From Streptomyces sp. TRM68416 (GTDB lineage: Bacteria > Actinomycetota > Actinomycetes > Streptomycetales > Streptomycetaceae), in the NCBI RefSeq assembly GCF_014596915.1, contig NZ_JACVWU010000017.1, positions 154,439 to 218,438 on the forward strand: DNA of 64,000 nt, given 5' to 3'. Shown here piece after piece: positions 34,340-42,633 of this stretch (position 1 is the stretch's first letter; each line of letters opens with the position of its first letter). Under the pieces are notes generated by a model. The model was not told the DNA's origin. It made no database searches and saw only the letters and a program-made list of their open reading frames with translations. A program made the position numbers and the translations under genes.

Positions 34340-34560
34340 CCTTTCGGGGCGCTGCCGATGGAGGAGTACCTGCGGATGGCGCGCTCGGCTTCCGTCCCCG
34401 GGGTGCTGCTGCCGAGCCTGCGCCCTGCACCGCCCCGGGTGTGCGTGGTGATCGACACCTCTGGGGCGGTGAGCGGCGCCGAACTGGGGTAACAGCTGGT
34501 GGTGTGCTCGTTGCCTGTGGCGATCAACGCAGTTCAGGCTGCACGTGGACACCGGGGGAC
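34340..34560 (+). pseudogene. Fragment of a VWA-like (DUF2201-type) protein
   Basis: The plus-strand frame gives MEEYLRMARSASVPGVLLPS and then PPRVCVVIDTSGAVSGAELG, which matches the metal-binding VDTSGSxSxxEL strand of VWA-like proteins. A TAA stop follows directly, and weak similarity continues beyond it. The N-terminal part and most of the VWA fold are absent. It lies between the hydrogenase operon and the PTS island, and the rest of this 559-bp gap shows only the regulatory boxes. Confidence 0.55.
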
Positions 34561-34668
34561 GACTGCGTCGCAGGCAGGGAGCTCGGCCCCGGGCGGGCGC
34601 CCGGCAGCTTGAGCCAGGCGTCCTTTCCACGGCTTTCCCCACCGCCGGAAGTGAGCCGGAGCCGTGGA

Positions 34669-35694
34669 TCAGGTACTCCCGTTGAGGGGGGCGGGTTGGC
34701 CGGTGCGGAGCGACTCGTAGGCGGCGAGGGCGGCTCGGAGTGTGCGTAGTCCGGTGTGCCCGTCGGGGTGGGCGCGTTGTCCGGTGCGGGCGGCGGTGAG
34801 GAAGGTGTCGAGCATGGCGGCGTCGAGGTTGGTGGCGGCGGGTTCCCAGCGGGTGGTGGCCTGGGTGGTGTCGTAGCCCGTGAGCAGTGGTGGGAAGGCG
34901 TCAAACTCCGCGAGGGCGCGCTCGCCGATGCAGGTGAGGGTGAGGCCGCCCCAGGTGGGGTGGGTGGCGGGGTGACTCCAGCTGCAGTCGATGGTGGCGA
35001 CGAGGCCACCCGGGTAGGTGAGGGTGATCAGGCCGGCCGACTCGACAGCCGGTTGGTCGGCACCGTCGGGGGTGAGGAGGGTGTTGGCGACGGCGTGGAC
35101 GTGGGTGGGTTGCCGGCCGTCGAGGAGGACGTCGAGGAGGTCGGCGATGTGCAGGGTGTGGTCGATGACGGCGCCGCCTCCGGCGAGGGCGGGGTCGGCG
35201 AACCAGGGGCGCTGGAGGGCGGGCGGGGAGGAGGTGTTGACGCCGTGCACGCTCAGGAGGGGCCCGAGGGTGCCGTCGGTGAGGGTGCGCCGGAGAGCTG
35301 CGAAGGCGGGGTGGTGGCGTACGGGATGGGCGATCATGAGGTTCACGCCGGCCAGCTCGCAGGTTTCGATCATGGCGCGTGCGTCGTCCTCGGTGGTGGC
35401 CAGGGGTTTCTCGCACAGGATGTGAGCCCCCGCGGCGGCGGCCTGCTCGACCAGTGTGCGGTGGCGGGCGCTCTCGCTGGTGACGATGACGGCCCGCGGG
35501 CGCTCGGCGAGGGCATCGTCGTAACCGGGCCGGTAGGTGACACCGAGTGCGTCGGCCAGGGCCTTGCCGCGTGTGGGGTCGCTGGGATCGGCGTCGGGGT
35601 CGGTCACGATGAGCTCGATGTCGCTTCGGTCGCGCAGCAGTTGGATGTACGTCGCTGCGTGTACGTGGGCGAAGGAGAGGAGGGCGACCTTCAT
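34669..35694 (-). CDS. Gfo/Idh/MocA-family dehydrogenase (second)
   Basis: A 341-residue NAD(P)-dependent sugar-type oxidoreductase. The N-terminal Rossmann part is slightly unusual (MKVALLSFAHVHAATYIQLL), then the family motif CEKPLATTEDDA is present, followed by a C-terminal beta-sheet domain with GGGAVIDHTLHIADLLDVLL, where the His is the usual catalytic position. It is the last gene of a five-gene minus-strand operon, overlapping the preceding dehydrogenase gene by four bases. With the PTS, phosphatase and deaminase genes it probably modifies an imported sugar phosphate or its product. The substrate is unknown. Confidence 0.9.
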   Translation of the reverse strand: MKVALLSFAHVHAATYIQLLRDRSDIELIVTDPDADPSDPTRGKALADALGVTYRPGYDDALAERPRAVIVTSESARHRTLVEQAAAAGAHILCEKPLATTEDDARAMIETCELAGVNLMIAHPVRHHPAFAALRRTLTDGTLGPLLSVHGVNTSSPPALQRPWFADPALAGGGAVIDHTLHIADLLDVLLDGRQPTHVHAVANTLLTPDGADQPAVESAGLITLTYPGGLVATIDCSWSHPATHPTWGGLTLTCIGERALAEFDAFPPLLTGYDTTQATTRWEPAATNLDAAMLDTFLTAARTGQRAHPDGHTGLRTLRAALAAYESLRTGQPAPLNGST

Positions 35695-36713
35695 CGGGGG
35701 CTTCCTTCCGTGGGCGTGCCGGGTGCTGCGTCCTGGACGGCGACGCTCAGCCCGGTGGCTGCGGACCGGCGGGCGGCTGCGGCGATCTTGACGGCCGCCA
35801 CACCGTCCCGGGCGTTCACCCGCGGGGCGGGACCGCCTTGGAAGGCGGTCGCGAACTCGCGGATCTGGGCGGTGAAGGGGTCTTCGCCGAAGTCGCCGGT
35901 GGGTACCGCGTCGGCTTCCGCCCCGGCTGCACCGGTCACACGCAGGGACGGGTGGGCGAGGGAGTCGTGGGTGACGGTGCCGTTGGAGCCGGCGACGTGG
36001 AAGGTGTAGCGGAACGGAGTGGCGGGCGGGCCCCACACACCCAGGACCTGTGAGATCACACCGGAGTCGTGGGTCAGGGTGGCGCTGCCGGTGGCCACGG
36101 GATGGTCGGAGGCGTGGGTGGTGAAGTGGCCGCGCTGGGTGGCGTGGATGCTGACGACCTCCCCGAAGAGCCACCTGGCGATGTCCATGTCGTGGAGCAT
36201 CTGGTCGGTGACGATGCCTCCCGAGAGGGCGCTATCGGCGAACCAGGGGCTCCACGTGGGATAGCGTCCGGTGCGGGTGAAGCGGGCCACGGCCGGGCGT
36301 CCGAGGGCCCCGGACTCGATGGTGCTGCGGAGACGGGCGTAGGCGGGGAAGAACCGCACGACGTGTCCGGGGTAGAGCAGGCGTCCGGCCTTGTGGGCGG
36401 CCTCGGCCATCTCCAGGGCGTCTGCCGGTGTCAGGGCGAGGGGTTTCTCGCACAGGACGTCCACTCCGGCCGCGAAGGCGGCCAGGGCGATGCCGCGATG
36501 GGTGGTGGTGGGGGTGCAGATGTCGGCGACCGATGCCCCGTCCAGCGCTTCCTCGAGGCAGGAGGCCTCGGTGAGACCGAACTCCTCGGCGAGCGGCGCG
36601 GCTTGGTCGTCGGTGGAGAAGATGCGGATCCGTGCTCCGAGCGCGATCCAGGCCGGGATGTGGGTGCGGGCGATGAACCCGGCACCGATCACGGCCACGT
36701 CGAGTCCCTTCAT
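35691..36713 (-). CDS. Gfo/Idh/MocA-family dehydrogenase (first)
   Basis: A 340-residue oxidoreductase with a classic Rossmann start (DVAVIGAGFIARTHIPAW), the CEKPLALTPADALEMA motif and a C-terminal domain with GGIVTDQMLHDMDIARWLFG carrying the catalytic Asp/His region. It overlaps the HAD gene and the second dehydrogenase gene by four bases each. The two dehydrogenases are distant paralogues, so they probably act at different steps or on different carbons of the same substrate, possibly as an oxidise-then-reduce pair. Expression should follow the dre-like operator in front of the EIIB gene. Confidence 0.92.
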   Translation of the reverse strand: MKGLDVAVIGAGFIARTHIPAWIALGARIRIFSTDDQAAPLAEEFGLTEASCLEEALDGASVADICTPTTTHRGIALAAFAAGVDVLCEKPLALTPADALEMAEAAHKAGRLLYPGHVVRFFPAYARLRSTIESGALGRPAVARFTRTGRYPTWSPWFADSALSGGIVTDQMLHDMDIARWLFGEVVSIHATQRGHFTTHASDHPVATGSATLTHDSGVISQVLGVWGPPATPFRYTFHVAGSNGTVTHDSLAHPSLRVTGAAGAEADAVPTGDFGEDPFTAQIREFATAFQGGPAPRVNARDGVAAVKIAAAARRSAATGLSVAVQDAAPGTPTEGSPR

Positions 36714-37477
36714 GCTTCCGTCTCCTCTTCGTCGTTGCGTCCTGCCGCCGCCCGGTCTGATCTGAGGGCGTCGCTGACACTGCGCACGCTTGCGGCGGTG
36801 AGATCGGGAACGGTCCAGCGCGCTCCGGCCAGGGCGAGGTCGGCCGCTGCAGTGGTGGTGGTGACGCCGACGATGTCCCGGACACCGGCGGCGACCAGGG
36901 CGCTGACACCCGACAGCGAGTCCTCGAAGGCGAGGCAGTGGTCGGGCCTCGCCCGCAGGGCGGTGCAGGCCCTGAGATAGCCCTCGGGGGAGGGCTTGCC
37001 GGTGGTCGTGTCCTCAGCGGTGATGACCACGTCGACCAGGTGCCGTACGCCGAGGACCTCGTCGAGGAGGTACTGGGCCCACAGCGCACCGGCGCTGGTG
37101 ATGACGGAGACGGGATACTTCACGCGCAGCCGCCGGACGAGTGCGGCAGCACCGGGAACGACCTCGACGCTGCCGGCGTGTTCCAACGTGAAGGCGGTCA
37201 TGGTGGACAGCACGGCTTGTGCGTCGGCGCCCGTCCAGGGCCCGGGAACGCCGGCGATGACGTCACTGGGCCGTCGCCCCATGTACTGCTGCGCGTAGTC
37301 GGCGTCGGTCACCTCGACACCCCATGCGTCGAAGAACGCCTGCCAGGCGAGGCGGTGGACCTCTTCGCTGAAGACCAGGGTGCCGTCCAGGTCCAGGAGG
37401 ACCGCTTCGCACGGCGGACGGGAGCCGAGCCCCTGGTTGCCGGGCCTCTTCGGGGGACGCGCGCCGGCCGTTGTCAC
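36710..37477 (-). CDS. HAD-superfamily sugar-phosphatase/phosphomutase-like protein
   Basis: A 255-residue HAD protein of the beta-phosphoglucomutase-like subclass. Motif I is VLLDLDGTLVFSEEVH, the cap follows, motif II is VSVITSAGA, motif III is GKPSPEGYLRACTALRA, and motif IV is CLAFEDSLSGVSALVAAGV. In this subclass it is either a phosphatase for a sugar phosphate or a mutase. GTG 37477 overlaps the EIIA stop by four bases. Its place behind the PTS components suggests that it acts on a sugar phosphate made by the PTS. Confidence 0.9.
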   Translation of the reverse strand: MTTAGARPPKRPGNQGLGSRPPCEAVLLDLDGTLVFSEEVHRLAWQAFFDAWGVEVTDADYAQQYMGRRPSDVIAGVPGPWTGADAQAVLSTMTAFTLEHAGSVEVVPGAAALVRRLRVKYPVSVITSAGALWAQYLLDEVLGVRHLVDVVITAEDTTTGKPSPEGYLRACTALRARPDHCLAFEDSLSGVSALVAAGVRDIVGVTTTTAAADLALAGARWTVPDLTAASVRSVSDALRSDRAAAGRNDEEETEA

Positions 37478-37938
37478 AGCGCCGCCCAGCTGAACAGCAG
37501 GGCCCCGGCCGGTACCGGGCCGGTGACGGACGGCGGCTGCGTCGATCCGGGCCGACTGTCGAGGACCACAACCGGGCAGATGGCGGACAGGCCGTGTGCC
37601 CGGACCGCGAACGGGTCGAAGGTGATCACAGCCCGGCCGACCTCCACCTGTTCCCCCGCGGCCACATGCGAGTGGAACCCTTCTCCCTTCAGCCGCACGG
37701 TGTCGATGCCCAGGTGCACGAGGACGGCGGCCCCGCTGCTGGTACGGATCACGAACGCATGCGGAAGCAGGGTGGCGACCGTACCGGCGACCGGCGCCAC
37801 GACATCGACGGGCCCGGCACCGTGGTGAGGCTCCACCGCCACTCCCGAGCCCACCATCTGGGCCGCGAAGACCGGGTCGGGGACTTTGCCGAGCGCCGTC
37901 AGGGTCCCGGACAGCGGGGCGTGGACGGCGAGACTCAC
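37474..37938 (-). CDS. PTS EIIA component, glucose type
   Basis: A 154-residue EIIA-Glc-type (Crr-like) phosphocarrier. The active histidine lies in VLVHLGIDTVRLKGEGF, and the start MSLAVHAPLSGTLTALGKVP and VAPVAGTVATLLPHAFVI strands fit the fold. It accepts phosphate from HPr and passes it to EIIB. It overlaps the EIIB stop and the HAD start by four bases each. Streptomyces usually has one general crr gene elsewhere; this is an extra copy linked to its own EI, HPr, EIIB and EIIC. Confidence 0.93.
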   Translation of the reverse strand: MSLAVHAPLSGTLTALGKVPDPVFAAQMVGSGVAVEPHHGAGPVDVVAPVAGTVATLLPHAFVIRTSSGAAVLVHLGIDTVRLKGEGFHSHVAAGEQVEVGRAVITFDPFAVRAHGLSAICPVVVLDSRPGSTQPPSVTGPVPAGALLFSWAAL

Positions 37939-38165
37939 AGCAGCTCCTTGATGTCCTCGGCCAGGGAGTCCGCCTCGGGGCCGACGACCACCTGTACGAC
38001 TCCGGCCGACACCAGGACCCCGTGGGCGCCCGCTCTCTTGAGGGCGCCCACGTCAACGACGCCCGGGTCGTTCACCTCGGTGCGCAGCCTGGTGATGCAT
38101 GCCTCGATGTCGGCAATGTTGTCGGCCCCTCCGAGCCCTTCGACGATGAGCCGGGCTTTGGACAT
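37935..38165 (-). CDS. PTS EIIB component, GlcNAc/glucose type
   Basis: A 76-residue single-domain EIIB. The phospho-cysteine motif is in ADIEACITRLRTEV (Cys near residue 22), and SAGVVQVVVGPEAD ends the domain. It takes phosphate from EIIA and transfers it to the sugar at EIIC. ATG 38165 has AGGAGG upstream. It is the first gene of the minus-strand operon; a 16-bp dre-like operator lies 68 bases before the start. The frame stays open upstream but has no family similarity. Confidence 0.93.
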   Translation of the reverse strand: MSKARLIVEGLGGADNIADIEACITRLRTEVNDPGVVDVGALKRAGAHGVLVSAGVVQVVVGPEADSLAEDIKELL

Positions 38166-38232
38166 GGGTGCCCCCTCCTGATCAGTGGACCGATGCGGCG
38201 CCGCGCCGAAGCGACGAACACGCCGCAAGGAG

Positions 38233-38248
38233 ACTGGTTATTACCAGT
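38233..38248. promoter_or_regulatory. DasR-type (dre-like) operator before the EIIB operon
   Basis: ACTGGTTATTACCAGT has perfect 6-bp arms ACTGGT/ACCAGT. This is the half-site of the known DasR operators of Streptomyces, though the centre differs. A further partial repeat (TATAACCAGG) follows. It lies 68 bases upstream of the EIIB start. Confidence 0.85.
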
Positions 38249-38363
38249 TATAACCAGGAGGGTAGCCCGGAGGTGTCACCACAGGCAAGTAAAGTCATGG
38301 GCATGTCAAAAGTGCACGGCAAAGCAGGGGGTGCCCCCGCCCCGGGAAGTCCCGGGTGGGGGC

Positions 38364-39092
38364 TCAGTGCTCGGTGAGAGTCATGTGCACCTGGTAGCGG
38401 TCGGCGCGGAACCATGAGTACGCGTGCTCGACGGGCTGCTCGCCGCTGTAGGCGATCCGGTCGAAGGTCATGACGGCAGTGCCCTTGCGGATGCCCAGAA
38501 GGGCGGCGGTCTCCGCGGAGGCCGGCCCTGCTCCGACCGTCTGCTCCGCACGGTCGACGGGATATCCGAACTGCGAGCCCAGGGTGTCGTAGATCGAGGC
38601 GGTGAAGTCCACGCTGTCCAGCTCCGGCAGCAGGTCGGCGTTGTACCAGGCGTCCTCGACGCAGATGGGTGTCCCATTGGCCAGCCGGAGTCGGCGGACG
38701 TGCCATGACTGCTGCTTCTCGGACATCTGGAGAGCTGCGGCGGTGGCTGGGGCGGGGACTTCCTTCTCGACGGAGAGCACGACGGTGCCCGGCTCCAGGC
38801 CGAGTCGCCGCATGTCCTCGTGGAAGGAGGCCAGGCCGAGTTCTGAGCGGTGTGTCCGCTCGGCAACGAAGGTGCCGCGCCCGTGCACCCGGACGGCCAG
38901 CCCTTCGGCTACGAGCTGACCGAGGGCTTCGCGCACCGTCACCCGGCTGACTCCGTGGTCGAGGCACAGTTGTCGCTCGCTCGGCAGTGCGTCACCGGGG
39001 GACAGCTGGTTGGTGCACATGTCGACCAGAATCGCCCGCAGTTGCGCGTGCTTGGGCACCATGCCTTTGGCGGCGATCTGCCGTGTCGTCAC
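38364..39092 (-). CDS. GntR/HutC-family regulator, DasR-like
   Basis: A 242-residue repressor. The winged helix-turn-helix is N-terminal (PSERQLCLDHGVSRVTVREA, then LGQLVAEGLAVRVHGRGTFV), and the UTRA ligand domain fills the C-terminal two thirds (IYDTLGSQFGYPVDRAEQTV). Family members (DasR, NagR, PhnF) bind phosphorylated sugars. GTG 39092 is used; the ribosome site is weak. A dre-like operator lies 43 to 58 bases upstream, so it is probably autoregulated. It sits between the two PTS operons, each with its own matching operator, and is the obvious local regulator. Confidence 0.9.
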   Translation of the reverse strand: MTTRQIAAKGMVPKHAQLRAILVDMCTNQLSPGDALPSERQLCLDHGVSRVTVREALGQLVAEGLAVRVHGRGTFVAERTHRSELGLASFHEDMRRLGLEPGTVVLSVEKEVPAPATAAALQMSEKQQSWHVRRLRLANGTPICVEDAWYNADLLPELDSVDFTASIYDTLGSQFGYPVDRAEQTVGAGPASAETAALLGIRKGTAVMTFDRIAYSGEQPVEHAYSWFRADRYQVHMTLTEH

Positions 39093-39134
39093 TGCGACCC
39101 CACTCTCGGTTCCGGGGGCTTCGTCGCACCCCCG

Positions 39135-39150
39135 ACTGGTTACTACCAGT
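39135..39150. promoter_or_regulatory. Dre-like operator before the GntR gene
   Basis: ACTGGTTACTACCAGT, with the same perfect ACTGGT/ACCAGT arms as the site before EIIB, about 50 bases upstream of the GntR start codon. It is positioned for autoregulation. Confidence 0.85.
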
Positions 39151-39283
39151 ATGCAGCACGCGCCAGGCCCTCGATTCCCGCCGTGCGGCGGCTGCGCCTG
39201 CCTCTGGGTGGATCGGAGGGCCGTGGCCTTCTGTCGCGTCGAAGCATTGACATGCCCTGGGTGCGGGGCCATGCTGAGGGCTC

Positions 39284-39299
39284 ACTGGTAATGACCAGT
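39284..39299. promoter_or_regulatory. Dre-like operator before the EIIC-HPr-EI operon
   Basis: ACTGGTAATGACCAGT, perfect outer arms, 102 to 117 bases before the EIIC start. A TTGACA at 39247-39252 could be the -35 element of a promoter that this site would cover from the downstream side, but the -10 is unclear. The rest of the 250-bp gap shows nothing else. Confidence 0.85.
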
Positions 39300-39400
39300 C
39301 CGTACCAGAGCTGGAACCTCGGCTGATCCGGCAGCTCCGGGCTGCGGCGTTCCCGTCCGGCTCACTGTCCCGCCCTCCCGCACACGCCTTTGAGGTTGTC

Positions 39401-40636
39401 ATGAGCACCAGTACATCCACGTCCGCAGGCCGCCGTCCTGGCCTTGCGGGCCTGCAGAAACTCGGCCGCAGCCTCATGCTGCCGATTGCCACGCTTCCGG
39501 CCGCAGGTCTGCTTCTCAGGCTGGGGCAGGACGACGTCCTGGGCCGGTTTCCCGCACTCCAGGACACCGCGCACGTCATCTCGGCCGCCGGCGGGGCGCT
39601 GTTCACGCATCTGCCGCTGATCTTCGCCGTCGGTATCGCGATCGGGTTCGCGAAGAAGGCGGACGGTTCCACGGCACTGGCCGCGGTGGTGGGGTATCTC
39701 GTCCTGGACGGTGTCTTCAAGGCGATGTCGCCTGTCGTCCTGGAGGGCCAGAAGGATCTCGCGGGCGAGCAGGCGGTGGTCAATTTCGGGGTCCTGGGCG
39801 GCATCGTCATCGGCCTGCTCTCCGCCGTGCTGTGGCAACGCTTCTACCGCACCGTGCTACCGCCCTATCTGGGGTTCTTCAGCGGCCGCAGACTCGTGCC
39901 CATCCTGACCGCGGTCACCGCTCTCGTGGTCGGCGTTCTGATGAGCCTGGTCTATCCGCTGTTCAACAGCGGTCTCACCGCGGTCGGCGAGGCGGTCGAC
40001 GAGAACAGCATCGTCGGCGGCGGCATCTACGGAACGGCGAACAAGCTGCTCATCCCGCTGGGCCTGCACCACATCCTCAACTCCGTCGTGTGGTTCATCA
40101 TCGGCGACTACAACGGCACCCACGGTGACCTGAACCGGTTCTTCGCCGGCGACCCCGAGGCCGGCATCTTCATGACCGGATTCTTCCCGATCATGATGTT
40201 CGCGCTCCCCGCCGCAGCCCTGGCGATCTGGCGCGAAGCCCGCCCCGAGCACCGCAAGGCCGTCGGCGGGATCATGCTCTCCGCCGGACTCACCAGCTTC
40301 CTCACCGGCATCACCGAGCCGATCGAGTTCGCCTTCCTCTTCGTCGCCTGGCCCCTGTACCTGGTGCACGCCGTACTGACCGGAACCTCTCTCGCCCTGG
40401 TGAACGCTCTCGACATCCACCACGGGTTCACCTTCTCCTCCGGCCTCATCGACTACGTACTCAACTGGGGCAAGGCCACCAACCCGCTGCTGCTGATTCC
40501 CATAGGCCTGGGCTACGCCGCCCTCTACTACGTGCTGTTCCGCTTCGTCATCCGCCGCTGGAACCTGCGTACCCCCGGCCGCGAGGAGGACAACCCGGAG
40601 GCCGATCAGGAACGCCGACCCCAGCCCGTGGCCTGA
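39401..40636 (+). CDS. PTS EIIC permease, GlcNAc/glucose family
   Basis: Integral membrane sugar channel of 411 residues, related to NagE/PtsG-type EIIC. Family segments are GRSLMLPIATLPAAGLLLRL, LPLIFAVGIAIGFAKKADGS, the sugar-site region GGGIYGTANKLLIPLGLHHI and TGITEPIEFAFLFVAWPLYL with the conserved GITEP. About eight to ten helices are predicted. It lacks fused EIIA and EIIB domains; these are separate genes across the divergent promoter region. It is the first gene of the plus-strand operon under a dre-like operator. The sequence group favours a hexosamine or glucose-like sugar. Confidence 0.93.
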   Translation: MSTSTSTSAGRRPGLAGLQKLGRSLMLPIATLPAAGLLLRLGQDDVLGRFPALQDTAHVISAAGGALFTHLPLIFAVGIAIGFAKKADGSTALAAVVGYLVLDGVFKAMSPVVLEGQKDLAGEQAVVNFGVLGGIVIGLLSAVLWQRFYRTVLPPYLGFFSGRRLVPILTAVTALVVGVLMSLVYPLFNSGLTAVGEAVDENSIVGGGIYGTANKLLIPLGLHHILNSVVWFIIGDYNGTHGDLNRFFAGDPEAGIFMTGFFPIMMFALPAAALAIWREARPEHRKAVGGIMLSAGLTSFLTGITEPIEFAFLFVAWPLYLVHAVLTGTSLALVNALDIHHGFTFSSGLIDYVLNWGKATNPLLLIPIGLGYAALYYVLFRFVIRRWNLRTPGREEDNPEADQERRPQPVA

Positions 40637-40683
40637 CACGGCCCCCACGTCCTTCGGCAACCCCTTCGAAAGGAAGACCGTCC

Positions 40684-40950
40684 ATGGCGCAGCGCGTCGT
40701 CTCCATCGGCTCACGCAGCGGCCTGCACGCAAGGCCCGCCGCCGTCTTCGTCCAGGCCGCCTCCCAGGTGCCCCTGCCGGTCATGATCGCCGTCGACGGC
40801 AAGCCCCCCGTGGCCGCCGACAGCATGCTGGGCGTCATGACGCTCGGCGCCGGCCACGGAGACCGGGTCACCCTGACCGCGGAAGGCCCGCAGGCGGAGG
40901 TCGTCCTGGACGAACTGGCGGCCCTGCTGAGCAAGGAGCTCGACGCGTGA
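40684..40950 (+). CDS. ptsH: PTS phosphocarrier HPr
   Basis: An 88-residue HPr. The phosphorylated His is in SRSGLHARPAAVFVQAAS (near residue 16), and the Ser-46-like position is in AADSMLGVMTLGAGHGD. It receives phosphate from EI and donates it to EIIA. It is 47 bp behind EIIC with a GAAAGGA ribosome site and overlaps the EI start by four bases. As Streptomyces already has a general ptsH, this would be a dedicated second copy. Confidence 0.95.
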   Translation: MAQRVVSIGSRSGLHARPAAVFVQAASQVPLPVMIAVDGKPPVAADSMLGVMTLGAGHGDRVTLTAEGPQAEVVLDELAALLSKELDA

Positions 40951-42632
40951 GCCCCACCTCGATCACGATGACCGGCTACGGCGTCAGCCCCGGGCTGGCC
41001 TGTGCACCGCTGGCCCGCATGACGCCGCCGGTCATCACCGATCCCGACGAAGCACCAGGTGAGAACGCGGCCCACGAAGTCCAGCGGGTACGCCGGGCCC
41101 TGACCGAAGTCGCCGCGCAACTCTCCGCGATCGCCACAGAGGGCACGGCAGGCGCCATCCTGGAGGCCGGCGCCGCCATGGCCGGCGACCCCGCCCTGGT
41201 CCAGGCCGCCGCCCACCACATCGGCCAGGGCGCGCCCACTGCCCACAGCCTCTCCCTCGCCGTCGACACCTACTGCACCCAACTGGAGCAAGCCGGCGGG
41301 TACATGGCCGAACGCGCCGCCGACCTGCGCGACATCCGCAACCGCGCCGTCGCACTGTTGAGGGGTGTGCCCATGCCCGGCATACCCCGTCCAGGACACC
41401 CGTTCATCCTCGCCGCAGAGGACCTCTCCCCGGCCGACACCGCGCAGCTGGCCGGTGGGGACGTGGTGGGCCTGCTCACCGAGAAGGGGGGCCCGACCGG
41501 CCACACCGCCATCCTCGCCCGCGCACTCGGTCTGCCCGCGGTGGTCGGATGCCCCCACGCCGGCGACCTGCCGGACGGCACTCCCGTTCTCCTCGACGGC
41601 CGGGCCGGCACCGTCGAGGCCCACCCCTCGCCCCGACGCCGGCAGCAAGCCCTCGACGCCCGTACCCGCACTCAGCCCCGCACCAAGGGGCCGGGCCGCA
41701 CCGCCGACCAGCACACCGTGGAGCTCCTGACCAACATCGGCACCCCCGCGGACGCCTTGCGCGCGGCGCAGACCGACAACGAAGGCGTGGGGCTGTTCCG
41801 TACCGAGTTCCTCTTCCTGGACCGCCGCGAACCCCCCACGCTCGAGGAGCAGATACGGGCCTACACCCAGGTCTTCGAGTCCTTCGAGGGCCGCACGGTG
41901 ACGGTACGCACCTTGGATGCCGGCTCCGACAAGCCCCTGCCCTTCCTGCACTTGCCCCGCGAGGACAATCCCGCTCTCGGACTGCGGGGGCTGCGCACGG
42001 CGACGCTGCGGCCGGGCGTCCTCGAAACCCAGCTCGCAGCCCTCGTCACGGCACAGCGCCGCACCGGCGCGCGGATGAGGGTCATGGCGCCGATGGTCGC
42101 CACTGCCGAGGAAGCCGCCGACTTCGCCGGCCTCGCCCGCAGCTGCGGCGTACAGACCGTCGGAATCATGATCGAAGTACCGTCTGCGGCCCTCCGCGCG
42201 CACGATGCGCTGCCTCACGTCGACTTCGCCAGCATCGGCACCAACGACCTGGCCCAGTACACCCTGGCCGCCGACCGGACCTCCCAGCCCCTCGGCCACC
42301 TCCTGGACCCCTGGCAGCCGGCCCTGCTCACCCTGGTCGCCTCGGTGTGTCGTGTGGCCGGAGCCCTGGACCGGCCCGTGGGTGTCTGCGGAGAGGCGGC
42401 CGCCGATCCTCTGCTGGCGCTCGTTCTGGCCGGCCTCGGGGTGAGCGGCCTGTCCATGGCCGCCCCGGCCGTCGCCGACGTCCGCGACGCTCTCGCCGAC
42501 CTCACGCTGGAGCAGTGCCGCAGCCTTGCGGCCGCCGTACTCGACGCCACCGGCCCGGCGACGGCACGTGCCACCGCCCAGGAGACGATCGAGACATTCC
42601 GCGCGGTGGCCGCCAACGGCGAGGGGCTGTGA
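40947..42632 (+). CDS. ptsI: PTS enzyme I (phosphoenolpyruvate-protein phosphotransferase)
   Basis: A 561-residue enzyme I, near the usual 550-575. The phospho-histidine is in KGGPTGHTAILARALGLPAV (near residue 190), where most EI proteins have SHAAI; the PEP-binding region contains FRTEFLFLDR, MVATAEEAADFAG, IGTNDLAQYTLAADRTS and the active cysteine GVCGEAAADP. It draws phosphate from PEP and starts the relay. GTG 40947 overlaps the HPr stop by four bases, and the NagB gene follows one base after its stop. Only rarely does an EI sit in a sugar-specific operon in this genus. Confidence 0.95.
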   Translation: MSPTSITMTGYGVSPGLACAPLARMTPPVITDPDEAPGENAAHEVQRVRRALTEVAAQLSAIATEGTAGAILEAGAAMAGDPALVQAAAHHIGQGAPTAHSLSLAVDTYCTQLEQAGGYMAERAADLRDIRNRAVALLRGVPMPGIPRPGHPFILAAEDLSPADTAQLAGGDVVGLLTEKGGPTGHTAILARALGLPAVVGCPHAGDLPDGTPVLLDGRAGTVEAHPSPRRRQQALDARTRTQPRTKGPGRTADQHTVELLTNIGTPADALRAAQTDNEGVGLFRTEFLFLDRREPPTLEEQIRAYTQVFESFEGRTVTVRTLDAGSDKPLPFLHLPREDNPALGLRGLRTATLRPGVLETQLAALVTAQRRTGARMRVMAPMVATAEEAADFAGLARSCGVQTVGIMIEVPSAALRAHDALPHVDFASIGTNDLAQYTLAADRTSQPLGHLLDPWQPALLTLVASVCRVAGALDRPVGVCGEAAADPLLALVLAGLGVSGLSMAAPAVADVRDALADLTLEQCRSLAAAVLDATGPATARATAQETIETFRAVAANGEGL

Positions 42633-42633
42633 C

